64,000 nucleotides of DNA. It comes from Psychrobacter sp. I-STPA10. GTDB lineage: Bacteria; Pseudomonadota; Gammaproteobacteria; Pseudomonadales; Moraxellaceae. Position 1 is the first letter of the stretch, and each line of letters opens with the position of its first letter. The notes below the pieces were generated by a model, which was not told where the DNA came from, made no database searches, and saw only the letters and a program-made list of their open reading frames with translations. Position numbers and translations under genes: made by a program. Where the stretch lies: assembly GCF_021012795.1 (NCBI RefSeq), contig NZ_VFYU01000004.1:62001-126000 (forward strand), read 5' to 3'. Of the stretch, positions 27,133 through 35,930 are shown one piece after another.

Positions 27133-28710
27133 ATGACTAATTTTGCTACCTATACTCTTCCTCATTGGCTACAAAGTCATCACCTTAATGGGATGCTACG
27201 TGGCATCGAAAAAGAGGGGTTACGTATGCAGCCAGATGGTTTTTTGGCACAAACACCACATCCGCAAACACTCGGATCAAAACTTACCCATCCTTATATC
27301 ACTACAGACTACTCTGAAAGCTTACTTGAACTGATTACTGAGCCAAAAGCAAGCATTGTAGAAACCTTAGCCATGCTACGTGAGCTACATGTCCTCGTTG
27401 CCAAAGCGCTCCACAGTAATGATGAGCTGATGTGGCCACTGTCTATGCCATGTATGCTCAAATCGAATGATGACAATATTCCACTGGCAGATTATGGCAG
27501 CTCTAATATTGGTAAACTAAAAACCCTATACCGTAGTGGGCTTGGTGTGCGCTATGGTAGACGGATGCAAACCATTGCTGGTCTACACTATAATCTATCC
27601 TTTGATGATCTGCTATTTAGCACTTGGCAACAACACGAAGCTGCTACCAATTCCGATACAGCCACAATCAGCTTAACTGAGTTCAAAAATGACAAATACT
27701 TAGCGCTAATTCGCAATTTCAAGCGACTAAGTAGCTTGGTGCTTTATCTTACTGGCGCAAGCCCTTCAGTGTGTCCTTGTTTTTTAACCAGTCGTAAGCA
27801 TGATTTAAGCTTGCTTAATAAGACAACCTATTACAAACCTTATGCCACCAGCCTACGTATGGGTAAACTTGGCTATACCAACAGTGTGCAAGATCAACTC
27901 GACATTCGTTATAACAACTTGCCTGAGTATATTAAGGGTCTTCGAGCAGCGATTGATACCCCTTTTGCACCATTTAGCCGTTTGGGGCTAGAAAATGAAG
28001 CAGGTGAGCCGATCCAGATTAATGATCATATCCTGCAAATAGAAAATGAATACTATAGCCCCATTCGCCCCAAACAAATTGCCAAATCAGAACAAGCGCC
28101 CAGTGATGCGCTAGAAGAACGTGGCATCGCTTATGTGGAGTTTCGAGCCATTGACCTTGATCCTTATAGTGACATTGGTATTCGCCTATCAACAGCCTGC
28201 TTTTTGGAAGTATTGGCATTGTACTGTTTATTGACTGACTCACCTGAGCTATACCCAGAAGAAGATCAACGCTTAGCAGAAAATTTAGAACGGGTAGTCA
28301 ATAACGGACGAGAACCAAATTTATCTATCTTAACCACTCAAGGAGAGGTTGGTTTTGAAGAGTGGATGCTAGAGCATCTAGAAAAAATGATGCCGCTGGC
28401 AAATCTACTTGATGCGCATAACAAAAGTAACCATTACCGCAGTGCAGTGGCATTAATGCTTGGTAGAGCCACCCACCCTGATGCAACTTTATCGGCACAA
28501 ATACTCGCGGATACCGAGCGACTGGGCAGTACTTGGCAGCTTGGGTACAATTTGGCATCACAGCATCATGAAGGCTTAGTTAAGCAAACACTTAGCCCTA
28601 ATACACAGGCAAAATATGAAGTATTGGCAGAAAAATCATGGATGCAGCAGCAACAGCTTGAAGATGAACAAACGGTTGATTTTAAAACTTACTTACAAGC
28701 CTATCGCTAA
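27133..28710 (+). CDS. gshA: Glutamate-cysteine ligase GshA
   Basis: First enzyme of glutathione synthesis: ATP-dependent joining of glutamate and cysteine. The ATG at 27133 gives MTNFATYTLPHWLQSHHLNG, matching the family start; the frame is open further up only through a TTG. About 525 residues against 518 in E. coli. Conserved blocks are GIEKEGLRMQPDG, LTHPYITTDYSESLLELIT, YGRRMQTIAGLHYNLSF, LGYTNSV and YVEFRAIDLDPYSDIGI. It is followed at 79 bases by dsbB, so a thiol-related operon is possible. Confidence 0.94.
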   Translation: MTNFATYTLPHWLQSHHLNGMLRGIEKEGLRMQPDGFLAQTPHPQTLGSKLTHPYITTDYSESLLELITEPKASIVETLAMLRELHVLVAKALHSNDELMWPLSMPCMLKSNDDNIPLADYGSSNIGKLKTLYRSGLGVRYGRRMQTIAGLHYNLSFDDLLFSTWQQHEAATNSDTATISLTEFKNDKYLALIRNFKRLSSLVLYLTGASPSVCPCFLTSRKHDLSLLNKTTYYKPYATSLRMGKLGYTNSVQDQLDIRYNNLPEYIKGLRAAIDTPFAPFSRLGLENEAGEPIQINDHILQIENEYYSPIRPKQIAKSEQAPSDALEERGIAYVEFRAIDLDPYSDIGIRLSTACFLEVLALYCLLTDSPELYPEEDQRLAENLERVVNNGREPNLSILTTQGEVGFEEWMLEHLEKMMPLANLLDAHNKSNHYRSAVALMLGRATHPDATLSAQILADTERLGSTWQLGYNLASQHHEGLVKQTLSPNTQAKYEVLAEKSWMQQQQLEDEQTVDFKTYLQAYR

Positions 28711-28789
28711 AGTATAAATATCAGTAAAAACACACCAGATTTGATGCTGGCTCTCTTGCTGCTCTATTGTAATTAATAAGGTACATACT

Positions 28790-29314
28790 ATGCATAAGCT
28801 ACTAACATATCGAGGCTTAAATGCCATTTTGGTCATATTTGCTGCTATAGGAATGGCATTCGCGCTGTTTTTTTTACAACAACATATGGGGCTTGCACCT
28901 TGCCCATTATGTATATTTCAGCGTATTGGACTGATGGTTATGGGGGTATTTGCACTGTTAGCAGCATTATTCCATCCTAGAGGTCGTATTATACGGGTAC
29001 TACTTTGGATTGGCTCTATGCTGGGTATCTTATGGTCAACGGGCGTTGCAGCCCGTCATGTTTGGCTACAACACCTGCCACCAGACCAAGTACCTTCATG
29101 TGGACCGGGGCTAGATTATTGGTTAGAGGCTCTACCAATGCAGCAAGTCGTCCATGAGGTGCTATCTGGCTCTGGTGAATGTGCTGCCATCTCATGGCAG
29201 TTTTTGGGTCTAAGTATTCCTGAGCAAGCATTAATATTTTTTAGTTTTTTATTAATTATTAATTTGATGGTACTGTGGCGGATTATTTCACCACCAACAC
29301 GTGTATTAGGATAA
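28790..29314 (+). CDS. dsbB: Disulfide bond formation protein DsbB
   Basis: An inner-membrane quinone reductase that re-oxidises DsbA. The 174 residues contain four hydrophobic helices and both periplasmic cysteine pairs: Cys38 and Cys41 in CPLC, and a second pair in PSCGPG and GECAAISW about 26 residues apart. The redox loop WLEALPMQQVVHEVLSG between the second pair is typical. It is in line with gshA and mpl on the same strand with short gaps. Confidence 0.93.
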   Translation: MHKLLTYRGLNAILVIFAAIGMAFALFFLQQHMGLAPCPLCIFQRIGLMVMGVFALLAALFHPRGRIIRVLLWIGSMLGILWSTGVAARHVWLQHLPPDQVPSCGPGLDYWLEALPMQQVVHEVLSGSGECAAISWQFLGLSIPEQALIFFSFLLIINLMVLWRIISPPTRVLG

Positions 29315-29369
29315 TGGATTCATAGTTTCTTCTTTCATCTCATTTTTTATAAACAGGGCAAACAGCGAT

Positions 29370-30908
29370 ATGCACGTTCATATTTTAGGCATTTGTGGTA
29401 CTTTTATGGGGTCATTGGCATTATTAGCGCGTGAGCTTGGACACACTGTTACTGGCTCAGATGCTGGTATTTATCCACCGATGTCCACCCAGCTTGAATC
29501 AGCAGGTGTTACCATTCAAGAAGGCTATCATGCCACGCATCTACAACCAGCCCCCGATTTAGTTATTGTTGGTAATGCGATGAAGCGCGGCATTGAAGCA
29601 GTAGAATATATGCTAGATGCAGGTTTGCCTTATACCTCAGGACCGCAGTTTTTATCCGAACACGTGTTACAACACCGTCATGTTTTGGCAGTGGCGGGCA
29701 CACATGGCAAAACCACCACCACCACCATGCTTGCTTGGATACTACAATATGCAGGCATAGATACGGGGTTTTTGATTGGTGGTGTACCGCAAGTAGCTGC
29801 ACAGCTAGAAGATGAGCGTCTGCATCGAGCCTTTACCCATAGCAGCCACTTAGGTGCAGATAGTCACAATAATCAGCGAGGCTATTTTGTCATCGAAGCG
29901 GACGAATATGACTCGGCATTTTTTGATAAGCGATCAAAGTTTGTACATTATCGTCCACGTACAGCAATTTTAAATAATTTAGAGTTTGATCATGCTGATA
30001 TTTTCTCTAGCCTAGCAGATATTCAGCGTCAGTTTCATCACATGATACGCATGATCCCAAGTACTGGTAAAATCATCATGCCAGCACAAACGCCTAGTTT
30101 AGAAGAGACCATTGATCAAGGCTGCTGGACACCCATCTGGCGTACCAAAACGCTTCAACCTCATGCCACCATCTCTACTACTGATGCAGATAACAATACA
30201 GGTAACAATACAGATAACAAGGCAGATACAGACTGGCAGGCTCAGCTTATCAACCAAGACGGCAGTCAATTTACCGTCAGTTATCATAATGAAGATAAGA
30301 GTATGCAAACAGGAGAAGTGAGTTGGGGCATGAGTGGCATCCATAATGTCAATAATGCATTGGTTGCCATTGCAGCAGCTTATGATATTGGTATTTCTGT
30401 GGCTAAAGCTTGTCAGGCATTATCTACATTTGCAGGTATCAAACGGCGTATGGAGCTGGTTGCGGATATGACTTACTCCAAAACGGATGGGGATACAGCT
30501 CAGGTACAAGTCTATGATGACTTTGCCCATCACCCCACTGCTATTACCACCACTCTTGATGGTGCACGCAAAAAACTACAAGGTAAAAAAATCTGGGCAA
30601 TCATCGAGCCACGTAGCAATACCATGAAACTAGGTATCCATAAAGACAGCCTAGCAGCCTCAGCATCTCTTGCTGATCAGGTGATTTGGTATGAACCTAA
30701 AGGCTTGGCTTGGGGGCTAAGTGATATCATCAACACAGCAACCACAAATAATACGGTGAGCAATAATCAGCAAGTATTTGATAGCACTGATGCCATCATC
30801 GCCCATATCAAACAACATTTAGGCAATAATGATGCCATTGTTATTATGTCTAATGGTAGTTTTGAGGGTATCCATCAACGTCTAATAGAGGTGCTAAAAA
30901 ACGCCTAA
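29370..30908 (+). CDS. mpl: Murein tripeptide ligase Mpl
   Basis: Mpl recycles peptidoglycan by ligating L-Ala-D-Glu-meso-DAP to UDP-MurNAc in the cytosol. Family features are HVHILGICGTFMGSLALLARELG at the N-terminus, the ATP loop GTHGKTTTTTML (about residue 110), EADEYDSAFFDKRSKF, NNLEFDHADIF and DDFAHHPTAI. It has 512 residues against 457 in E. coli; part of the difference is a Thr/Asp/Asn-rich insert near residues 266-290, encoded by short near-repeats of GATAACAATACAG. Third gene of a gshA-dsbB-mpl run. Confidence 0.93.
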   Translation: MHVHILGICGTFMGSLALLARELGHTVTGSDAGIYPPMSTQLESAGVTIQEGYHATHLQPAPDLVIVGNAMKRGIEAVEYMLDAGLPYTSGPQFLSEHVLQHRHVLAVAGTHGKTTTTTMLAWILQYAGIDTGFLIGGVPQVAAQLEDERLHRAFTHSSHLGADSHNNQRGYFVIEADEYDSAFFDKRSKFVHYRPRTAILNNLEFDHADIFSSLADIQRQFHHMIRMIPSTGKIIMPAQTPSLEETIDQGCWTPIWRTKTLQPHATISTTDADNNTGNNTDNKADTDWQAQLINQDGSQFTVSYHNEDKSMQTGEVSWGMSGIHNVNNALVAIAAAYDIGISVAKACQALSTFAGIKRRMELVADMTYSKTDGDTAQVQVYDDFAHHPTAITTTLDGARKKLQGKKIWAIIEPRSNTMKLGIHKDSLAASASLADQVIWYEPKGLAWGLSDIINTATTNNTVSNNQQVFDSTDAIIAHIKQHLGNNDAIVIMSNGSFEGIHQRLIEVLKNA

Positions 30909-31099
30909 GCCACACGCTACTAGAACATATCCATAAAATGTACTATCACCAAATCGCTAATTTTTTTATACTTTTGTTGAGAAAAAAAACATAGCCTGTA
31001 CATGGTTAACAATTTGCCCTTATTTTACAAAACCAAAAGTCTCTAAAATGGCTTTTAGGGCAACTGTACAAGTAAACAAAAGTTAATAAGGAGATATTC

Positions 31100-31354
31100 A
31101 TGAACTTTATTTGGATGATTATAGTAGGGTTTGTTGCAGGTTTATTGGCTCGTGCCATTAAACCAGGCAATGATGCCATGGGCTGGATCATGACTATTGT
31201 CTTAGGTATTGCAGGAGCATTGGTGGGTGGTTTCTTAGCCAGTGTAATTGGTATCAATGCCGATGGTGGTTTTATAGGTTTGGTATTCTCAGTTATCGGA
31301 GCTATCATCTTACTGTTTATTTATGAGTTAATTACTGGCAAACGTCGTATATAG
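31100..31354 (+). CDS. GlsB/YeaQ/YmgE family membrane protein
   Basis: The 84-residue protein has three hydrophobic helices separated by short polar turns (GLLARAIKPGNDAMGWIMTIVLG and GFLASVIGINADGGFIGLV), the signature of the transglycosylase-associated/GlsB family. Members are small stress-induced inner-membrane proteins of unclear mechanism. AAGGAG lies eight bases before the ATG. It is monocistronic with its own terminator. Confidence 0.85.
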   Translation: MNFIWMIIVGFVAGLLARAIKPGNDAMGWIMTIVLGIAGALVGGFLASVIGINADGGFIGLVFSVIGAIILLFIYELITGKRRI

Positions 31355-31430
31355 CACATAAAAATATAGTGTAAAGGTACTTATAGGTTACCAACTTACG
31401 TATTAACAATAACTGTTTCACCTTAAATAA

Positions 31431-31461
31431 AGCGAACGCTCTTAATGACGTTCGCTTTTTT
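31431..31461 (+). terminator. Rho-independent terminator
   Basis: The arms AGCGAACG and CGTTCGCT around a ten-base loop are followed by a T run. It lies 77 bases after the GlsB-family gene. Confidence 0.8.
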
Positions 31462-31609
31462 ATGGGTGTTGTATTGATGTGATCTGTAAAAATGATTATT
31501 AATTACTCCTATTGCAGTCATTCATTTGACTTATGCCACTTTTGTCCCCATTTATTTTATAATACTACGTATTGAATGACTTTAAACTTCTACGAGAAAT
31601 ATAAATATT

Positions 31610-32140
31610 ATGGCTTTATTACCCATTTTAAGTTACCCAGATCCACGCTTGCGTACCATTGCTCAACCTGTCAAAAAGGTAGACGATGAAATCAAGACGC
31701 TAATCAAAGACATGCTTGAAACCATGTATGATGCTAAGGGTATCGGACTGGCTGCCACTCAGGTAGACCGCCATATTCAGCTTATCGTCATGGATTTATC
31801 AGAAGATGGCGATGCACCACGGGTATTTATCAACCCTAAAGTGACCCCTTTAATAGAAGATAAAAAGCCTTATGAAGAAGGTTGTTTGTCCGTTCCTGAT
31901 GTCTATGACAAAGTAGAGCGCCCTGCTAAAGTTCGTATTGAAGCGATGGATGGTGAAGGTAATGAATTTACTGAAGAAGTCGATGGGCTATTGGCAGTAT
32001 GTATCCAACATGAAATGGATCACTTAAATGGCGTATTGTTTGTTGATTATTTATCACGCCTTAAGCAGACTCGAGCGCGTGAAAAAGTACGCAAAGTCAT
32101 CAAACAACGTGAAAAACAAGCCGTAACCGTTAAAGCCTAA
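31610..32140 (+). CDS. def: Peptide deformylase
   Basis: Removes the N-formyl group from nascent proteins. All three deformylase motifs are intact in the 176-residue protein: GIGLAATQV (about residue 45), EGCLSVPDV with the metal-binding Cys (about 90) and QHEMDHLNG with two metal-binding His and the catalytic Glu (about 132). The start [15 protein letters not shown] is canonical. It is not next to fmt here; it is convergent with the secretin-like gene. Confidence 0.95.
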   Translation: MALLPILSYPDPRLRTIAQPVKKVDDEIKTLIKDMLETMYDAKGIGLAATQVDRHIQLIVMDLSEDGDAPRVFINPKVTPLIEDKKPYEEGCLSVPDVYDKVERPAKVRIEAMDGEGNEFTEEVDGLLAVCIQHEMDHLNGVLFVDYLSRLKQTRAREKVRKVIKQREKQAVTVKA

Positions 32141-32224
32141 TAACACTAATAAATAAACAGTTATTTAGCCATCGTCGTTCATAAAGAAAACATTCAACTA
32201 TCTGTATTTTCAGCAACCTTGATA

Positions 32225-33082
32225 TTAATCAATCTTGATTTGTATTGGTTGCTGCGTGCTTGCTTCATATTGGTTATTATTATTGCTTCTTTGTGTATTC
32301 TGTACTACCTCACCAATCGTCACCCATTGTCCTTTGGGAATAATGACGGTAGTATTTAGTTGTTGTGATTTGAGGGGAAGTCGTTGATTGCCTGTGAGTT
32401 TGTCCTCAATTTGTTTTAGCCCAATTTCTACTTGTCCGTCAGCTAACAGTCGAGGAGTGACTGCAACCCCTTGAGTGCTGTTAACCAATGTTTGCCCATA
32501 GATTTGTATCTGTGGGCGATTTTCTTTAATACTCCCATAAGTATATTGCCGACTAGCTTGAGTTAATGACCATAATGTATTGGTGCTGATACTGGCAGCT
32601 TTGCCTGATAGCGTTTGTACCTGATACAGGCTGTTTTGTTGTCCACTGCTTTGCTGATTGGCAAACTGCCCATTTACTAAAATACCTGACTGGTCGATAT
32701 AAACCTGCCCTTGCTGGATATTTTTTGTACCATTAGTGGTTGTGCCCACTCGGACTGCAACCAAAACTGGCTGTGGGACAGTATCAATTTTACTTAACAA
32801 TTGCTTGACAGACTGATAGCCTTTCGGGGTAGTACGTAACACCAATTTATCTTGATAAACCGAAACGCTACCCCCTGCCGATACGTTGTCCAATTGCTGC
32901 TGTACTGTCGGAATAAGTGACTCACCGCCATATGTATCAATCACGTAGGTTTGATATTGGGCAATGACACTGATGGGCAATGCTAAAGTAAGCACACCTA
33001 AGAGGGTTTTTATTGTTGAGATAAATTTTGTTTTATTAGCTTTATTAGCTTTTTTAGCTTTGTTATTAAGGAAGATTGCCAT
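32225..33082 (-). CDS. Stand-alone secretin-like exported protein
   Basis: The 285-residue protein has a signal peptide after a Lys/Ala/Asn-rich start (FISTIKTLLGVLTLALPISVIA). Residues 45-105 resemble secretin N-type domains (VIDTYGGESLIPTVQQQL; LVLRTTPKGYQSVKQLLSKI), and residues 190-265 a secretin C-terminal beta-domain (GVAVTPRLLADGQVEIGLKQ; LNTTVIIPKGQWVTIGEVV). It is too short for a classical secretin and no type II, III or IV pilus genes are nearby. Its ATG lies inside the last codons of the PIN gene (17-base overlap) with no clear ribosome-binding site. The N-terminal codons contain a near-tandem repeat of AAAGCTAAT. Confidence 0.65.
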   Translation of the reverse strand: MAIFLNNKAKKANKANKTKFISTIKTLLGVLTLALPISVIAQYQTYVIDTYGGESLIPTVQQQLDNVSAGGSVSVYQDKLVLRTTPKGYQSVKQLLSKIDTVPQPVLVAVRVGTTTNGTKNIQQGQVYIDQSGILVNGQFANQQSSGQQNSLYQVQTLSGKAASISTNTLWSLTQASRQYTYGSIKENRPQIQIYGQTLVNSTQGVAVTPRLLADGQVEIGLKQIEDKLTGNQRLPLKSQQLNTTVIIPKGQWVTIGEVVQNTQRSNNNNQYEASTQQPIQIKID

Positions 33083-33563
33083 AAGCAGATAAGTCCGAAT
33101 CTAGTGACCAAATAAACACGTTAACATGTTGATGCTTATTGGCTTTATTTTTGGCTTGAATGTCTTCAAATTCTTTAATGATAGATAAATCGGTTAAGCT
33201 CATACCTTCATTGGGTTTACTAGCGGTTTTATTTTGTCCTGCTTTATCAATAAACTCAGTAATCCATTGTTGCCATTCTGCCTTTAAATCAAAATGGCTG
33301 ATTTCAAACGGTAACTCTCCTGCAAAGGTCTTTTGCATCATATCAACAAATTTAGTGGCTGTTTTTCGGCGGATATGACCATCACCATTTTGGCTAATAT
33401 GATTGCCTACTTCGACAGCAACGACAAAAGGAATGATAAACCGGCAATTTAGCTCAATATAGGTTTTAAAGTCTGCCAAGACTTTTTCTTTGTCATTATT
33501 GCGATTGGGTACATCTAAGAGATTTAATAAAATACTGGTGTCCAATAAACAAATATCTGCCAT
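33066..33563 (-). CDS. PIN-domain nuclease-like protein
   Basis: The 165 residues match the PIN ribonuclease fold. The N-terminal strand LLDTSILLNLLD carries the first acidic residue (Asp8), AVEVGNHI has the conserved Glu51, SLTDLSIIKEF has Asp125, and the final strand VFIWSLDSDLSAYG has Asp155/Asp157. PIN proteins commonly act as RNases, often as toxins. The ATG directly follows the TAA of the ATPase gene with no spacer, so the two are expected to be made together. Unlike VapC loci, there is no small antitoxin gene; the partner is an ATPase. Confidence 0.75.
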   Translation of the reverse strand: MADICLLDTSILLNLLDVPNRNNDKEKVLADFKTYIELNCRFIIPFVVAVEVGNHISQNGDGHIRRKTATKFVDMMQKTFAGELPFEISHFDLKAEWQQWITEFIDKAGQNKTASKPNEGMSLTDLSIIKEFEDIQAKNKANKHQHVNVFIWSLDSDLSAYGNLP

Positions 33564-34841
33564 TTACTCAGCCTCTTGTAGCTGATTTAGCCAGTCTAAG
33601 GCTTGCTGTTTGCGCTGCTGTGGGGTAGTGGGGTGTTTCACAAAGCGTTCGACCACGCCTTTGGTTACCAGTTCTCCTAATGAGCCTTGCGATACCAGTC
33701 CTAAATAATCTTCCAAATCCCCTAGTCGTATTAAGCGACTATCGCCTTGTTGTGGGTCACGATAACAAAATACTACATCTGCTAATGCTTCATCAGGTAG
33801 GGCATCCATCAATGCAGGATTGTGAGTGGATAATAATAATTTTAACTTCCGTTCATTAGCATATTGATGCATTAAGGATAAAATATCATAAGCTCGGGTG
33901 GGATGGATACTGTTATCAATCTCTTCGATAACAATGGTTGAGCCTTTGGGGACGGATAATAATGCGGTGGCGATGCCTAAGACTTTTAGTGTACCATCAG
34001 ATAATAAATCCATCGGACATTCTTTATCACTGCCAGCAAAACTTTCTACTAATGAAAATTCTACCCGTTGCCGATGGTCAACATAAAACTTAATGTCATG
34101 GATATTCTGCTCAGGTAAGCTACGAATCATTGCCAATAACTTATCTTTCACTACATTATCTTGGCAAAGCTGATACATCACCCCAGCCAAATTCATACCA
34201 TTTTGACGCAAATCATTTTCTGCCAAACTGGCTGTTTGCATAGAGCTAGGAATAAAATCAAAGAAATAGGTATTGGTTAGATTGTTATCCATATTTTCAA
34301 GGCTATCTAAAAAATTACTAGATAATAGAGTATCCTTTTCAATATAGAATTGGGCTTTTTTTATTGCTGAAGAATCGCTTGTATTATAACTATCAAAAAC
34401 AGTTATGGCATTATTAGACAATTTTTCTTGAGTATCTGATTTCTTATAAGGATAATCAATTCTATTATCTGCATAAAAACAAACTCTTTCCTCATTTATT
34501 TGTATGATTTCATGTTTAAAAAATAGTTTATTATTTTCAATTTTGAAAGTAGATTCATACATCAATTTTTTATATTGAAAAAATATAGCAAATTCATCTG
34601 TATCAAAATAAGCCAAATCCCTAGCACTACCCCGAACTACTTTATCACTATCATTCACCCAGTTTTTTAGGGTGGATAGACGTTCACCACCAGCAACCCA
34701 ACTTAAAAAGCGAAATGCCTCAATAGCATTACTTTTACCAGACGCATTTGCCCCGATTAATAAGGTTAATGGGGCAAGTGGTAGCGTGGCATCTTGATAA
34801 CTTTTAAAGTTTTTGATGGCAATGCTGGTGCTATCAGTCAT
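33564..34841 (-). CDS. AAA/ABC-type ATPase (RecF/OLD-like, AAA_21 group)
   Basis: The 425-residue protein starts like RecF/SMC-type ATPases: IAIKNFKSYQDATLPL and Walker A GANASGKSN (residues 30-38). The C-terminal half holds the ABC signature LLSDGTLKVLG, Walker B STIVIEEIDNSIHP and the His switch LLLSTHNPALMD. Residues about 75-200 between the halves are AT-rich in DNA and poorly conserved in appearance. ATPases of this group pair with nuclease-like effectors in phage-defence systems (for example PARIS, Septu); here the partner is a PIN protein. The gene is the first of a three-gene unit. Confidence 0.85.
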   Translation of the reverse strand: MTDSTSIAIKNFKSYQDATLPLAPLTLLIGANASGKSNAIEAFRFLSWVAGGERLSTLKNWVNDSDKVVRGSARDLAYFDTDEFAIFFQYKKLMYESTFKIENNKLFFKHEIIQINEERVCFYADNRIDYPYKKSDTQEKLSNNAITVFDSYNTSDSSAIKKAQFYIEKDTLLSSNFLDSLENMDNNLTNTYFFDFIPSSMQTASLAENDLRQNGMNLAGVMYQLCQDNVVKDKLLAMIRSLPEQNIHDIKFYVDHRQRVEFSLVESFAGSDKECPMDLLSDGTLKVLGIATALLSVPKGSTIVIEEIDNSIHPTRAYDILSLMHQYANERKLKLLLSTHNPALMDALPDEALADVVFCYRDPQQGDSRLIRLGDLEDYLGLVSQGSLGELVTKGVVERFVKHPTTPQQRKQQALDWLNQLQEAE

Positions 34842-34881
34842 TTTTTATTATCCACTTTATATATTTATACAACTAAAACAA

Positions 34882-35718
34882 CTACTTAAGCCCTAACACA
34901 TCTTGCATATCATAACGCCCTGCGTCTGATTGCTCTACTGCCCATACGGCAGCTCGTACTGCACCACTAGCAAAGGTCATGCGGTTTTGCGCTTTGTGGG
35001 TAATCTCTACAATCTCACCATCAGCGATAAACATCACTGTATGCTCACCTACGATTTCTCCACCACGAATGGCATGGATACCAATGCTACCTTGCTGACG
35101 CTCACCTGTTTGCCCTTCACGTCCATAGATGGCGACTTCTTTAAGGTTTTGTCCACGGGCAGTAGCGGCGGCATCTGCCATCATATAAGCAGTGCCTGAT
35201 GGGGCATCAATTTTGTGCTTATGATGAGCTTCGATGACTTCAATATCGGCAGTTTCGCCAAAAGCTTTGGCTGCCATTTCAATAAGTTTGAGTGAGACAT
35301 TAACCCCAGTTGAATAGTTACCTGCATAGACGATGGTAATTTGCTCACTGGCATCATTAAGCTGTTGCTCTTGGGTTTCATTTAGCCCTGTTGTACCAAT
35401 AACCATCGCTGTGTTGTGTTTGGCACATAGCTGCACATTGTGTGCGGTGGCATCAGGTAGGCTAAAGTCAATCAATACGTCAATATCTGCAATGACTTTT
35501 TCTAGGTCATCGCTTAATGCTACGCCTAATACAGATATGCCGACTAATTCGCCTGCATCAACCCCAATAAGGCTTGAGCCTGCTCGCTCAATGGCGGCAG
35601 TCAGCTTGCTGTTTGGATTATCATTGACGGCTTCAATCAGCATCCGCCCCATACGTCCGCCTGCTCCGATAACACCGATTTTTGTTAGCTTGGTTGAACT
35701 GTTTGCCCCGTTTGTCAT
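34882..35718 (-). CDS. dapB: 4-hydroxy-tetrahydrodipicolinate reductase
   Basis: Second committed step of the lysine/diaminopimelate pathway, using NAD(P)H. Nucleotide-binding [10 protein letters not shown] (residues 19-28) and the substrate motif [15 protein letters not shown] (about residues 160-174) with catalytic His and Lys are intact; VIGTTGLNE is also typical. 278 residues, normal length. In many gammaproteobacteria dapB follows dnaJ on the same strand; here dnaJ is about 20 kb upstream in the same orientation, separated by the catabolic island. Confidence 0.95.
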   Translation of the reverse strand: MTNGANSSTKLTKIGVIGAGGRMGRMLIEAVNDNPNSKLTAAIERAGSSLIGVDAGELVGISVLGVALSDDLEKVIADIDVLIDFSLPDATAHNVQLCAKHNTAMVIGTTGLNETQEQQLNDASEQITIVYAGNYSTGVNVSLKLIEMAAKAFGETADIEVIEAHHKHKIDAPSGTAYMMADAAATARGQNLKEVAIYGREGQTGERQQGSIGIHAIRGGEIVGEHTVMFIADGEIVEITHKAQNRMTFASGAVRAAVWAVEQSDAGRYDMQDVLGLK

Positions 35719-35834
35719 AATGCTTTGCTCTATTTGTTTAGTGGTGAAAAGTTATATTTATCTGTGTTTATCATAGCATATTCTTATTTTTTGATGGTGT
35801 TTGAAACCGTATTTGAAATACTGACACCATATAA

Positions 35835-35868
35835 TAATCTAAAAGTTTCACGTGAAACTTTTAGATTA
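35835..35868. promoter_or_regulatory. parS-like centromere site in a 34-bp palindrome
   Basis: The centre AGTTTCACGTGAAACT (35844-35859) has the 14-base core of the ParB site TGTTTCACGTGAAACA intact. The flanks extend the symmetry to a perfect 34-base palindrome. It lies in the spacer between dapB and the gene at 35931. parS sites cluster near chromosome origins. Confidence 0.75.
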
Positions 35869-35930
35869 AGTGATATGATAGTGGCTTTGGTTGTTAACAA
35901 CTTTGTATCAAGATTAATTGTCAATATTAT

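Noticed and set aside
31100..31354. GlsB-family gene as a toxin of a type I system
   Set aside because: Three-helix pattern and conserved glycine motifs match the GlsB family, and no antisense RNA signature is seen.
33012..33063. Short tandem near-repeats in the secretin-like gene's start as a possible CRISPR or phase-variation tract
   Set aside because: Only three degenerate units of about nine to ten bases; too few and imperfect for either.
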